64,000 bases of DNA from Marinobacter nauticus (lineage in GTDB: Bacteria; Pseudomonadota; Gammaproteobacteria; Enterobacterales; Shewanellaceae), in assembly GCF_019801015.1 (NCBI RefSeq), contig NZ_JAHVJZ010000003.1, positions 597,174 to 661,173 on the forward strand, given 5' to 3'. How positions within the stretch are numbered: position 1 is the stretch's first letter; every line of letters begins with the position of its first letter. A program made the position numbers and the translations under genes. The notes beneath the pieces are model-generated. The model did not search any database, was not told where the DNA came from, and worked only from the letters and a program-made list of their open reading frames with translations. Of the stretch, positions 26,960-36,900 are shown piece by piece.

Positions 26960-27712
26960 TCAGTGGCCATCATTGAGTTGGGCCATTGCAGGCTGGCTCA
27001 CCAAATCCAGGAAGGAGTAACTGGTTTCGGTGCTGGACGCTTTCTGTCCGCTGGCCGCCGGCAGACGAACCTGCACCCTCAGACGCTCCGGCACAAACCC
27101 TTCCGGTACGGTGAACTCACTCTCCAGCTGCTGAAAGTAGCGGAATGAAAACTTCAGGTTGTTGGCACCGACCCCGAGCTGACTCAGGTCACGGCTGACC
27201 GACTGGCCGTTCTCACTGCCCATCAGGGTCAGTTTGACGGTCCCTTTCACAAAGCGTTTTCGGATCTTCTGCTGAGTCAGGATAAGGCGGAACCGGAACC
27301 GGTCCGCATCGGCGGTGTCATCCAGCAGAAAATCGTGGATCAGCACCCCATCCGCGGTCTTCTCCGGTGCCATCACATTGCGGTAGAACGCCAGCTCGGT
27401 TTCCAGTGTCTGGATCTGGTCCCGCTGTCGGGCCATCATCTCCCGGGTTTCCAGCTGAGATTGCTGCTCCATCCGGATTTCGAGACCCAGGGTGGCCTTG
27501 TCCCGCTCCAGAGCCAGCCGCTCCTGTTCCCACTCATGCTGCTTGTCCTGGTAGTGATCCACCTGCTTATGCAGGGCCCACTGCTCCACATAGCCGACAC
27601 TGTAACCCAGGGTGGCCACGGCCACCGCCAGAATCACCAGGATCAACCCCCGGGGCTTAAACCCCTGTTCAAACTGACACAGTGCGTGCCAGCGGTGCTT
27701 CCATTTTTGCAT
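26960..27712 (-). CDS. Single-TM coiled-coil membrane protein (DUF6776-like)
   Basis: This 250-aa protein of unknown function has one TM helix (about residues 22-45, GLILVILAVAVATLGYSVGYV) and a long charged coiled coil (about 50-115, rich in Gln, Glu and Leu). A C-terminal beta-rich domain with a conserved-looking VKGTVKLTLMGSENGQ segment follows. It resembles the DUF6776 proteins found beside erpA in Shewanella relatives, as far as I recall. ATG at 27712 was chosen (MQKWKHRW) because the preceding codons look untranslated. The C-terminal domain is probably periplasmic. Confidence 0.8.
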   Translation of the reverse strand: MQKWKHRWHALCQFEQGFKPRGLILVILAVAVATLGYSVGYVEQWALHKQVDHYQDKQHEWEQERLALERDKATLGLEIRMEQQSQLETREMMARQRDQIQTLETELAFYRNVMAPEKTADGVLIHDFLLDDTADADRFRFRLILTQQKIRKRFVKGTVKLTLMGSENGQSVSRDLSQLGVGANNLKFSFRYFQQLESEFTVPEGFVPERLRVQVRLPAASGQKASSTETSYSFLDLVSQPAMAQLNDGH

Positions 27713-27777
27713 CGCTATCTTACTGTTATTATTACCGGTGGTATCATCGTTCCAGCCGCCCATCAGATCCAGAGTTC

Positions 27778-29448
27778 ATGATCGCCGACTACAAATTTAA
27801 ACTGGCCAACGCACGCATCAGCCTGCAACTTTGTTTGCTGGGCCTGCTGGTGGGCGCTCTGGCGAGCGGCCTTATCGTCCTGTTTCAGTTGGCTGTGGCC
27901 GGACTGAAACACATTGTGCTGTTCCAATCCGGCGATTTTACTGAGCTGCCCCTCGGGATGCGAGCGGGCCTGCCCATTGTTGGCGCCGGGATCATCTATC
28001 TGCTGGTGAGCCGCACCAAAACCGCCTACCGACGGATGGGCATCGCCTACGTGATCCATCGGGTCAAGTGCCACTACGGCCGCATCTCCCTGACCAGCGG
28101 CGTCGGCCAGTTCGTCCATGCCGTGGTCGCCCTGGCCTGTGGCTTCTCGGTCGGTAAAGAGGGGCCGGCGGTGCACATCGGCGCCACCGCCGCAACGCTG
28201 ATGTCGAAACGCTGGGCCTTGCCTGACAACACCATGCGGATCCTCTCCTCTTGCGGCATAGCGGCGGGCATCGCGGCGATCTTTAACACACCGCTCGCCG
28301 GTGTGATCTTTGTGCTGGAAGTGGTGCTCCGTGACTACAAGATCCACTACTTCCTGCCCATTATGCTGGCGGCCATCACCGGCGCCATCATCTACCGCGC
28401 CGTGTTTGGTGACGTCCACGTCTACAGCCACCTGGAGCTGGTGCGCCTGCCACTAGACCAATACCCCACCCTGATCATGTTCGGCCTGGTGCTGGGCATC
28501 GTCGCCGCCCTGTTCAATCATGCCCTGCTCGCCGTCACCCAGCGTGCCAGCACGCTCAACCTGGCTACCCGGTTTGGCATCGCCGGCCTCGCCACCGCCG
28601 TGATCGCGGTGATCGTCCCGGGAGCCATGGGCGGCGAACACAGCGCCGTGACCCTGGCCCACGCCCCCGACGCCACGATTCTTGGCTTGCTGATTCTGCT
28701 GACCGCCAAGATCCTGGCCACCATCGCTGCCATTGGATTTGGCATCCCCGGCGGCCTGATTGGTCCGCTGTACGGTATGGGTGCCCTGCTGGGGGCCATG
28801 GTGGCCCTGATCCTTTCACCGATGCTGCCCCAGTTGCAGGAATACCAGGGGATCTACGCCGCCATCGGCATGACCGCCATGATGGGCGTCTGCCTCAATG
28901 CCCCCATGGCGTCACTGCTGGCGCTGGTGGAGATGACCGACGACGCCTCACTGATTCTGCCCTACCTGCTGGTGACCCTGCCCGGCTTCCTGCTGGCGCA
29001 CGAAGGCCTCGGTGCCCGGGCGATCTTCCTCCGTCAGCTCGACATCATGGGACTGGAATATCGGGTGCCGCCAATGGAGCAGGCCCTGCAGAAAACCGGC
29101 GTGCTGGCGCTGATGGACCGGGACATCATTCTGGCCCGCCCCGGTCTGGCCGACGATGAGTTACTGGAACTGCTGAAAAGCGTCGAGCACCACCGTCTGC
29201 TGCGGGCCACGGAAGAGGGGCAGGAGATCATTACCCTGCACGCCAACTTTACCGATGAGAGCAACAGCGCACTGAAACGGGAGGGCATTCCCGGCCTGCC
29301 TGAGCGCGCCACGCTTGCCGAAGCCTATCAGTTGCTGGAGCCAAAACGTGGCGGCGCGGTGTACATATATATGGACAGGCCTGATACCCCGGTAGGCTTG
29401 ATTACCTGGTCGATGCTGCATCGATTTATGCGGGATGGAGAGGTGTAA
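27778..29448 (+). CDS. CLC-family chloride channel/antiporter
   Basis: This 556-aa CLC membrane protein has the gate-Glu motif GKEGPAVHIG (E128) and a GGLIGPLYG pore motif (about residue 324). A C-terminal tail of about 130 residues carries CBS-like features. The first selectivity motif GSGIP is replaced by RMGIA (86-90), so the usual pore Ser is missing. The internal proton-transfer Glu position is Val (FVLEVV, V182), as in CLC channels. It may therefore be a channel-like rather than a 2:1 exchanger type. ATG at 27778 was chosen from the family N-terminus. Divergent from the coiled-coil gene. Confidence 0.9.
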   Translation: MIADYKFKLANARISLQLCLLGLLVGALASGLIVLFQLAVAGLKHIVLFQSGDFTELPLGMRAGLPIVGAGIIYLLVSRTKTAYRRMGIAYVIHRVKCHYGRISLTSGVGQFVHAVVALACGFSVGKEGPAVHIGATAATLMSKRWALPDNTMRILSSCGIAAGIAAIFNTPLAGVIFVLEVVLRDYKIHYFLPIMLAAITGAIIYRAVFGDVHVYSHLELVRLPLDQYPTLIMFGLVLGIVAALFNHALLAVTQRASTLNLATRFGIAGLATAVIAVIVPGAMGGEHSAVTLAHAPDATILGLLILLTAKILATIAAIGFGIPGGLIGPLYGMGALLGAMVALILSPMLPQLQEYQGIYAAIGMTAMMGVCLNAPMASLLALVEMTDDASLILPYLLVTLPGFLLAHEGLGARAIFLRQLDIMGLEYRVPPMEQALQKTGVLALMDRDIILARPGLADDELLELLKSVEHHRLLRATEEGQEIITLHANFTDESNSALKREGIPGLPERATLAEAYQLLEPKRGGAVYIYMDRPDTPVGLITWSMLHRFMRDGEV

Positions 29449-29470
29449 AGCGCGGCAATACGACCAAGGT

Positions 29471-29490
29471 GTCAATGGGGGGGAATTGAC
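29471..29490. promoter_or_regulatory. Inverted repeat upstream of wHTH-TM-receiver gene
   Basis: GTCAAT-N8-ATTGAC is a perfect 6-bp dyad with a G-rich centre, 59 nt before the ATG at 29550. It could be an autoregulatory operator. Confidence 0.4.
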
Positions 29491-29549
29491 GGCAATGGCC
29501 CGCTTGGGATTGAATATTTACATTCCCGTAACACGCTCACCTGGATACC

Positions 29550-30458
29550 ATGAATTATCGGTTTGATCGTTTTGCTCTAGATCTGACCCATCAGCGCCTC
29601 ACCTGCGACCAACAACTGCTGAGCAGTGATCCCCGCCTGATTCGGCTGCTTCAGCTGCTGATTGAGGCCGCTCCGGAGCCGGTGGACAGCGACACCCTGC
29701 TGAGGGAGTTGTGGCCCGATACGCAGGTCAGCCACTGGTCCATCTCACGGCTGATCTCGGACGCCCGGAAGCTGTTTAAAGGTGCCGGCGCTGACTTCAC
29801 CGTCATTCAAACCCTGCACGGACGGGGCTACCGCCTGGCATCGGACCTGGTTCAGCGACTGGAAAGCGATCTCCCCTCGCCGCCTCCGCCGCCCGTCTCG
29901 CCGCCCGACGAATCATCAAAGTCCCCCACAAGCCTCAACCTTTTGCCCTGGCCGGTGCGCCTGTTGCTGCTCAGTCAGATCATTCTGGCGTCCATTCTGG
30001 CCTGGCAGCTGCTGCGTCCGGCCGAGCCGCCGTTAAGGCTGGGGGAGCCACCCAACCCGGCTGGCCGCATTCTCTGGGTGGACGATCACCCGGAAAACAA
30101 TCTGATGGAACGCCGGGTGCTGCAGCAACAGCGGATCGCGGTCTACACCACCACATCCAGCCACGAAGCGATGCTGCTGCTCGACCTCTACCAGTACGAC
30201 CTGATCATCTCCGACATGGGCCGCGCCGGTGAATCCCTGGCGGGGCTGAACCTGGTGGCGTCGCTCAGAGAGCAGGGGGATCACACCCCCTATCTGCTGT
30301 ACACCATCATGGTCTCTGACAACATGAGAGTTCAGGCTGATGCCCACGGCGCCCAGGGCGTCGCGGAGACCAGCACCGCACTGTTTCACCTGATCGCTGA
30401 CAGAATCCCCCTGGATGTTGACCGGGCTCAGCAAGATAGAGAGTCCTTATCATTTTGA
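29550..30458 (+). CDS. Membrane-anchored regulator: OmpR-type wHTH, TM helix, C-terminal receiver domain
   Basis: This 302-aa protein reverses the usual response-regulator order. Residues 1-98 form an OmpR/ToxR-type winged helix ending in the wing motif HGRGYRL. Residues 107-121 are Pro-rich, and 133-155 form one TM helix (LPWPVRLLLLSQIILASILAW). Residues 172-285 are receiver-like: RILWVDDHPENN (D178, D179), DLIISDMGR (D222) and LLYTIM (T252). The conserved Lys near the fifth strand is not evident. With a cytoplasmic DNA-binding domain, a single helix puts the receiver in the periplasm, where phosphorylation is not expected. It may work as a ToxR-like sensor with a reused fold. Stands alone. 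Confidence 0.88.
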   Translation: MNYRFDRFALDLTHQRLTCDQQLLSSDPRLIRLLQLLIEAAPEPVDSDTLLRELWPDTQVSHWSISRLISDARKLFKGAGADFTVIQTLHGRGYRLASDLVQRLESDLPSPPPPPVSPPDESSKSPTSLNLLPWPVRLLLLSQIILASILAWQLLRPAEPPLRLGEPPNPAGRILWVDDHPENNLMERRVLQQQRIAVYTTTSSHEAMLLLDLYQYDLIISDMGRAGESLAGLNLVASLREQGDHTPYLLYTIMVSDNMRVQADAHGAQGVAETSTALFHLIADRIPLDVDRAQQDRESLSF

Positions 30459-30571
30459 TTTATAAGAAGTTCAAAACATTTCCAAAGAAATCACAGACAA
30501 CAATGTTAAAAAAGCGTTATAAACCTTCTGCCTGTCGCCGTGACGGTGGCGGGTCGATCTAGCGCAACCAG

Positions 30572-30631
30572 TGCCCATTTATGGGCTCGCTCTCTCGCCG
30601 ACAGTAACCTCCTTCTGTCGGCGTTTTTTTT
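30572..30631 (+). terminator. Terminator with preceding hairpin, possible small RNA 3' end
   Basis: CGCCGACAG / CTGTCGGCG (10-nt loop, 30596-30623) is followed by T8. A second hairpin GCCCATTTATGGGC lies just upstream (about 30572-30586). It is 138 nt after the regulator stop, which is far for a simple gene terminator. A candidate -10 (TTATAAA, about 30517) upstream would allow a transcript of about 100 nt. Confidence 0.75.
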
Positions 30632-30715
30632 AACCCACCTCCTGGCTTTTCTTCTCCCTGCAAAATCAAACGATTACTCATCTTCCAAACTGGGATATGC
30701 GGCAGGACACCCACC

Positions 30716-30743
30716 TTGCGCCCCCACAGAATGGGGGTATAAT
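30716..30743 (+). promoter_or_regulatory. pyrBI promoter
   Basis: TTGCGC (30716-30721), a 16-bp spacer and a perfect TATAAT (30738-30743). The spacer contains CCCCC-N7-GGGGG. Transcription would begin near 30750 and read through the leader peptide and attenuator. Confidence 0.7.
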
Positions 30744-30775
30744 CCTCCGGAAAATTCGCCAACGCAGGACAAAAA

Positions 30776-30874
30776 ATGAACCGCACCACCATGCGCCGTT
30801 CTCTGGACCGCTGCCGCCCGCCGGTAGGTTCCCCGTTTTTTTGCGTTGGCCATCAAAAAAGCCTCCTTTTTTAA
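30776..30874 (+). CDS. pyrL: pyrBI operon leader peptide
   Basis: This 32-codon ORF starts MNRTTMRRSLDRC and ends KSLLF; AGGAC precedes its ATG. It ends inside the attenuator hairpin, the arrangement used in enterobacterial pyrBI control. When UTP is low, RNA polymerase pauses at the U-rich tract (T7 at 30836-30842), the ribosome catches up and blocks the terminator. The sequence differs from E. coli PyrL, but shares a basic peptide with a Phe-Phe run encoded by the T-tract. It acts by being translated, so the product itself may have no role. Confidence 0.85.
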   Translation: MNRTTMRRSLDRCRPPVGSPFFCVGHQKSLLF

Positions 30875-30887
30875 GGGGGCTTTTTTT
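30855..30887 (+). terminator. pyrBI attenuator
   Basis: The stem AAGCCTCC/GGGGGCTT with a TTTTTTAA loop and T7 overlaps the last codons of the leader peptide and ends 45 nt before pyrB. Together with the upstream T7 pause tract it forms the UTP-sensing attenuator. Confidence 0.85.
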
Positions 30888-30931
30888 GAATATAACAATC
30901 AGACCCTACAGGCCAACCGGGAGCACATCTT

Positions 30932-31861
30932 ATGGCGAGTTCGCTGTATAAGAAGCACATCATCTCCATTCCCGAGCTTTCTCGCGAAGAGCTGGAACTC
31001 ATTGTTGAAACCGCCGGGACACTGAAAGCCAACCCCAACCCCACCTTGTTGAAGAACAAAGTGGTGGCCAGCTGCTTCTTTGAGCCCTCCACCCGCACAC
31101 GCCTCTCTTTTGAGACCGCCATTCAGCGACTGGGCGGCAGCGTTATCGGCTTCGACAGCGGCGGCAACACGTCACTGGCTAACAAGGGCGAAACCCTGTC
31201 GGATTCGGTGCAGGTGATCAGCTCTTACGTGGATGCCTTTGTGATGCGCCACCCGCAGGAAGGGGCGGCTCGTCTGGCCTCGGAATATTCCGGAGACGTG
31301 CCGGTGATCAATGGCGGCGACGGCGCCAACCAGCACCCATCCCAAACCCTGCTGGACCTGTTCAGCATCTACGAAACACAGGGGCGCCTGGACAACCTGA
31401 ACGTGGCCTTTGTGGGCGACCTGAAGTATGGCCGAACCGTCCACTCCCTGACCCAGGCTCTGGGCAAGTTCACCAATGTGACCTTCTATTTTATTGCCCC
31501 GGAAGCCCTGGCAATGCCGGACTACATCTGCGAAGAGCTGGATGAAGCGGGCCTGACCTACCACGTTCTGACCACCATGGATGACGTCATCCCTGAGCTG
31601 GACGTGCTCTATATGACCCGTGTGCAGAAAGAGCGTTTTGACGAGTCCGAGTACGCTCACGTCAAGTCTGCCTACATCCTCAGCGCCGCCACGCTGGCGG
31701 GGGCTCGTGAGAACCTGAAGGTGCTGCATCCGCTGCCACGGGTGGACGAGATCACCACCGATGTGGACGCCACCCCGCACGCTTACTATTTCCAGCAAGC
31801 TGAAAACGGCATCTACGCCCGTCAGGCCCTGCTGGCCCTGGTGCTTAACGAGTCCCTGTAA
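30932..31861 (+). CDS. pyrB: Aspartate carbamoyltransferase catalytic subunit
   Basis: PyrB joins carbamoyl phosphate and aspartate in the committed step of pyrimidine synthesis. The 309-aa product has the carbamoyl-phosphate loop [11 protein letters not shown], the [10 protein letters not shown] motif, and HPLPRVDEI near the C-terminus. It is the E. coli type that pairs with PyrI into a dodecamer; pyrI follows 11 nt later. Controlled by the attenuator directly upstream. Confidence 0.98.
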   Translation: MASSLYKKHIISIPELSREELELIVETAGTLKANPNPTLLKNKVVASCFFEPSTRTRLSFETAIQRLGGSVIGFDSGGNTSLANKGETLSDSVQVISSYVDAFVMRHPQEGAARLASEYSGDVPVINGGDGANQHPSQTLLDLFSIYETQGRLDNLNVAFVGDLKYGRTVHSLTQALGKFTNVTFYFIAPEALAMPDYICEELDEAGLTYHVLTTMDDVIPELDVLYMTRVQKERFDESEYAHVKSAYILSAATLAGARENLKVLHPLPRVDEITTDVDATPHAYYFQQAENGIYARQALLALVLNESL

Positions 31862-31872
31862 CGGAGCCGACC

Positions 31873-32337
31873 ATGACCAAAGACAACCAACTCCAGGTAG
31901 AAGCCATTAAAAACGGCTCCGTGATCGACCACATTCCCGCCCACACCGGCATCAAAGTGTTGCGCCTGTTTCAGCTGCACAAGTCTGAAAACCGCATCAC
32001 CATCGGCCTCAATCTGCCCTCTTCGGCACTGGGTCACAAAGACCTCATCAAGATCGAGAGCCTGTTTATCGACGAAGAACTGGCCAACCAGCTGGCGCTG
32101 CTGGCACCGCACTGCACCGTCAACCAGATTGAGAACTACGAGGTGGTGCGCAAACTGCAGCTCTCTCTGCCGGAGCAGGTCGTGGGGGTATTCCAGTGCC
32201 CCAACAGCAACTGCATCAGCCATCGTGAACCGGTCCAGAGCCGCTTTAAGGTGAGCAGCAAAAATGACCTGATCAAACTCAAGTGCCATTACTGTGAGAA
32301 AGCCTTTAACCGCGAAAGCATCAGCGAACGCCGTTAA
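31873..32337 (+). CDS. pyrI: Aspartate carbamoyltransferase regulatory subunit
   Basis: PyrI binds CTP/ATP and confers allosteric control on PyrB. The 154-aa protein has the N-terminal allosteric domain ([22 protein letters not shown]) and the C-terminal zinc domain with four Cys in CPNSNC and CHYC. Same operon as pyrB. Confidence 0.98.
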   Translation: MTKDNQLQVEAIKNGSVIDHIPAHTGIKVLRLFQLHKSENRITIGLNLPSSALGHKDLIKIESLFIDEELANQLALLAPHCTVNQIENYEVVRKLQLSLPEQVVGVFQCPNSNCISHREPVQSRFKVSSKNDLIKLKCHYCEKAFNRESISERR

Positions 32338-32349
32338 ATCGAAATCCGA

Positions 32350-32376
32350 ACGCCGCCCTCCGGGTGGCGTTTTTTT
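32350..32376 (+). terminator. Intrinsic terminator after pyrI
   Basis: ACGCCGCCC/GGGTGGCGT, with one G-T pair and a 3-nt loop, is followed by T6. Confidence 0.92.
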
Positions 32377-32616
32377 ATGGTTGGGAAACGGCAGCAACCG
32401 GGAAAAGAATCGAGTGTCGCCCATTTTCCGCCACCCTGTGATCACGCCGCTTGATCATCCCAGCCAAAAAGTGACACTCTCACCTGCACAGGACGGCAAC
32501 CCGAAACCGCAACCCACGCCCATGGCGCCGGGATTTGAGTCGGTTTCCGCCCCGAACCGCACCCAATTGGTGGGCCGGCCAGAGTGCCGGCTAGACAGGA
32601 TCCAGTAAGGAGAACC

Positions 32617-33906
32617 ATGAACCGCAGCGAATCCCTGTTTGAACAGGCCCAGAAAACCATCCCCGGTGGCGTTAACTCCCCGGTTCGTGCCTTTAAAGGC
32701 GTTGGTGGCACCCCGGTGTTTATCGACCACGCTGATGGCGCTTACCTGTACGACGTCGATGGCAAACGCTACATCGACTACGTTGGCTCCTGGGGCCCGA
32801 TGATTCTGGGTCACAACCATCCGGAGATCCGTTCTGCTGTGCTGGCTGCAGTGGAAAAGGGCCTGTCCTACGGTGCGCCGACCGCTTCTGAAGTGGAGAT
32901 GGCGGAGCTGGTGTGCGAGATCCTGCCCTCCGTTGACCAGGTGCGTATGGTGAACTCCGGCACCGAAGCTACCATGAGCGCCCTGCGTCTGGCCCGTGGT
33001 TTCACCAACCGCGACAAATTCATCAAGTTTGAAGGCTGCTACCACGGCCACGCCGACTGCCTGCTGGTGAAAGCCGGTTCCGGTATGCTGACCTTCGGCG
33101 AGCCCACCAGCCCGGGCGTACCGGCGGACTTTGCCAAGCACACCCTGACTGCGGACTACAACAAACTGGACTCCGTTAAGGCGCTGTTTGAAGCCAACCC
33201 GGACGACATCGCCGCCGTGATCCTGGAGCCGGTTGCCGGCAACATGAACTGCATCCCGCCGGTGGAAGGCTTCCTGGAAGGCCTGCGCGCGCTGTGTGAC
33301 CAGTACGGTGCACTGCTGATCATCGACGAGGTGATGACCGGTTTCCGCGTTGCTCTGGACTGCGCCCACGGCCACTACGGCGTCAAGCCGGACCTGGTGT
33401 GTCTGGGTAAAGTGATTGGCGGCGGTATGCCGGTAGGGGCTTTCGGTGGCCGCGCTGACGTGATGGCGCACCTGGCCCCGAACGGCCCGGTTTACCAGGC
33501 GGGCACCCTGTCCGGTAACCCGGTGGCCATGGCCGCTGGTAAAGCCCAGCTGAACCTGCTGCAGCGCCCGGGTCTGTACGACGAACTGGCCGCCAAAACC
33601 GAAACCCTGATCAAGGGCTTCAAAGCCGCTGCCGACAAGCACGGTGTACCGATGGCCATCAACTACGTTGGCGGCATGTTCGGCTTCTTCTTCACTGACG
33701 CTGAGCAGGTGTCCACCTTCGAGCAGGTCTCCGCCTGCAACATGGACCACTTCAAAGCGTTCTTCCACGGCATGCTGGAAGAGGGTGTGAACCTGGCACC
33801 GTCCGCGTTTGAAGCGGGCTTCCTGTCCATGGCGCACTCTGACGAAGACATCGCGGCCACCATCGACGCCGCCGACCGCGTTCTGGCCCGCATCGCCGCC
33901 GCCTGA
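32617..33906 (+). CDS. hemL: Glutamate-1-semialdehyde 2,1-aminomutase
   Basis: HemL converts glutamate-1-semialdehyde to 5-aminolevulinate in the C5 heme pathway, using PLP. The 429-aa protein has the class III aminotransferase Asp in [10 protein letters not shown] and the PLP Lys in [16 protein letters not shown]. The N-terminus ([21 protein letters not shown]) is canonical. ATG at 32617 follows TAAGGAG. Heme demand is presumably high in an organism with several multiheme cytochromes. Single gene between two terminators. Confidence 0.98.
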   Translation: MNRSESLFEQAQKTIPGGVNSPVRAFKGVGGTPVFIDHADGAYLYDVDGKRYIDYVGSWGPMILGHNHPEIRSAVLAAVEKGLSYGAPTASEVEMAELVCEILPSVDQVRMVNSGTEATMSALRLARGFTNRDKFIKFEGCYHGHADCLLVKAGSGMLTFGEPTSPGVPADFAKHTLTADYNKLDSVKALFEANPDDIAAVILEPVAGNMNCIPPVEGFLEGLRALCDQYGALLIIDEVMTGFRVALDCAHGHYGVKPDLVCLGKVIGGGMPVGAFGGRADVMAHLAPNGPVYQAGTLSGNPVAMAAGKAQLNLLQRPGLYDELAAKTETLIKGFKAAADKHGVPMAINYVGGMFGFFFTDAEQVSTFEQVSACNMDHFKAFFHGMLEEGVNLAPSAFEAGFLSMAHSDEDIAATIDAADRVLARIAAA

Positions 33907-33921
33907 ACCGACGCCGAATAG

Positions 33922-33949
33922 AAAAACCGCCCCGATGGGCGGTTTTTTT
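33922..33949. terminator. Bidirectional terminator between hemL and the IMPa-like protease gene
   Basis: AACCGCCC/GGGCGGTT with a CGAT loop is flanked by A-runs and T7. Confidence 0.93.
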
Positions 33950-33979
33950 GTGCCTGCAACCAAGCCTGGTCGATGGCGG

Positions 33980-36900
33980 TCAGGGAAGCACGCAATCGAC
34001 TGGCGAGCTGCCATCCCGCGGCCACAATGTATCGCCATTGCTGAGTGACAGTGGCAGAAACGTCAGCCCTTCGCTCAGATTGGCGGGGGGCAGGTCAGTT
34101 TCCAGCACGTACATCCCCATTGGCAGGCTGCCCCGAAGCGCGTTGGCCTGAGCCTGTGCACTGGCCAGGCTGGAGTAACGCAGGCCCAGAAGGTCAAAGT
34201 GGCTGCGCCAGTCCAGCCCGGTCAGGTGACTGAGAGCCACCAGCATAAAATCGTTGCCCGGTATGCTCTTCACGGTGCGTCCGCCGTAGACCGGATCGCC
34301 GCTGTAGGCGAACCGGTCAAACCCGAGCCGGGCACGATTGGCCTCCCAATTTGAGGCACTGCCAGCGTACAGACCAAACACCCGATTGTACTGATACAGC
34401 AGGGTAAACAGATTAAAGCCGTTACTCAGTACAGTGCCATCCGCCAGCGCCATCCGATGAGCCCGCAGCGCCATCTGGATGTAAAACGCCATGCGGTAAC
34501 CGTTGTGGATTGCATAATCGTTGCTGGCCCAAGCGGCCTCATATCGGTTCGAACCGCTGTCCATCACCCGACAATTGTTCCCCAGCACCACGCGATTACC
34601 CTCGCTGTCGACTGTCCCTGCCGCATCAGACATAAAGCCAAAAAACAGGGCTTTATGGTTCATATGGGTATCGATAATCACGCTGCTGTTGCCATCGCGG
34701 AGATAGTGCGTTCGCCATTTTATGTAGTAAGGGAACAGGTTATTGGAGTTTTCACCGGCACGATTGTAATAACCGGGCCAGTGGTCCACATCATCGGCGG
34801 CGGCATAATGCACGTTCAGTCGGCTGGTCTGCAGGTTGTGGCCCAATTCGTGGTTGTCACCCCAGCCTGTGGGTGAGATGTCCCAGGCTGCATCCCAGGG
34901 GTTACCCGCGCAGCCTCCACCACAATGCGCATTTTGGTCGTAGTTCGCGTGCTGAATGATGGTACGGACATGCAACTGGTCATTCAGGCAATCCTGTCCC
35001 AGCAAGGCGCTGCACGCACTTCGCACCTCTTCTGGCAGTGACTCGGCCAGGGTTTGGCCCGGTATCTTATACCCCGCCAATGAGTAGACCGGGTTGATAT
35101 GGTCGTTGACGACGCTGCCCAGCAGGCCGGTAACATCGGTAATGGCGCCACGGATGCCGTTCAGGAACCGATCCCGGCGCAGATGTTGCTCTGCAGCCGG
35201 TGTGCGCAGGTCCACATGCGGCAGCTCTGTGTTCTCAATCCGCTGATTAAAGGCCGCGATCTGGTCCGCGTCGGAGAAATCCAGAATGGCTGGATGCTGT
35301 GCAATTCCCGTCGCCGTGATGTCCGTTTCCAGCTCTTCGGCCCCATCCAGGTGAAGATAGATGGGCCCACCGTAGGGGGAGGAGAAGGTCAAAGACCCAC
35401 CCGGTGCCAGCGACAAACGTTGGGTCGCCAATTCCAGTGGCCCACGATACACCTTCTCACTGTAGGCACGATTGGTGTTGGGGCGGTGGTAATTGAGCTT
35501 AACCTTCACCAATGTGCTGGAGTTGTCATGGCGCTGCAGGGTAATGGCCTGCCCCGGCAGTGCATACCAGCCGGTGGTGGTCCACTGGCCCCGGTAGGGC
35601 ACAGTCACCCGCTGACGCACCGAGGTGGTTTCCGGGTAGGCGTAATGGGCCACGGAGCCCTTAAGCACTTGGCTGCGGTCAATCACGTACTCCCCCAGAT
35701 CGGGCTGAGCCGGATTGGTGGAGCGCGCGTAATTCACCACCCAGTCGGCGTACATCGCCTGTTGCCACGCCTGGTGCGCCTGCCAGCCAATGGGGTAATC
35801 GATGGCGCTTCGGTACTTGTCCGCCAGCAGTAAGCTCGCCTTGAGCAGCTCTCCCCGCGGGAGGCTGAATCCATCCAGCGCCTGGGAATCCAGAGTCACC
35901 ACCCCCTTGCGCAGCCAGTCAGCGCCCGACTTGAAGTCAGTAACGAAACGCGCATCTCCGCAATTCAGAAAGTTGCCTGTACAGCCGTCCAGAGAGGCAG
36001 TGCTGAAGTCCCCTTGCTGCAAGGACAGCATCAGGCGGTCTACGGTTGCGAGCCTCTGATCCTCTGCGCGAATGGTTTCCACCGACAGCGCATCAACTTT
36101 CAGTTTCTTCCAGTAATTACCGTATGAATACAGCCCCGCCTGCTGATACAAAGGCTTCAGCATCGCGCTGGCTTCGCGTTTATAGTTGGACAGCAGCAGC
36201 GGAATGCCTTCCTGGCGAGCCCGTTCCAGCGCCGCCTTAATGGCCGAGTGCCCCCGCCCCTGCCGGTCGATATCGCTAAGCACAATCAGGTCCGGCTGGT
36301 GGATGTCGATGCAGGCACTCAGAGCATCGTAATCGCAGGCATTGGCGTCATTTATCCGATGTGTATCCGGGTAATGGCTATTCAGCCAACTGCGGATCCC
36401 CTCGTTATGGGGGAAGTACCAGCTGTCGGCTCTACTGGGGACCTGCGCAGTGACTACGGAGAAGCCATCCCGCTGATCCGCTCCCTGAGTCAGCCAATCA
36501 ATCAGCTGCCTCAACAGTTGCTCGCTCTCGCTGGAACGGGACACGGTAAACAGGTTGGCCCCCATGGCAGCCAACCGTTGCTGAGGCTGCTGTGCCACCA
36601 TCACCAGACCGCGCGCCGCCGGATTGCCGGAACCATCCACGTTAGAGGGCAGCAGGGTCCAGGCGGTTTCGGGCAGGTAGCTTTCAAAGACGATGGAATC
36701 GTGCTTGGGGTTCCAGGTCAGCTCATCGATGCCCTGAAACAGCCTGTCCACCAGCGCCTTTCGTTCGCGCTCGCTTTCGGCAATAACCTGCCGGGCATAA
36801 TCAATCAGCTCATCCTCTGAGGCGAGTCGGTGGTCCTGATGGTTGATGGCATTTTGCGCCCGACTGATAAAACGCGCTGTGACCGTGCAATCCTCGGTAG

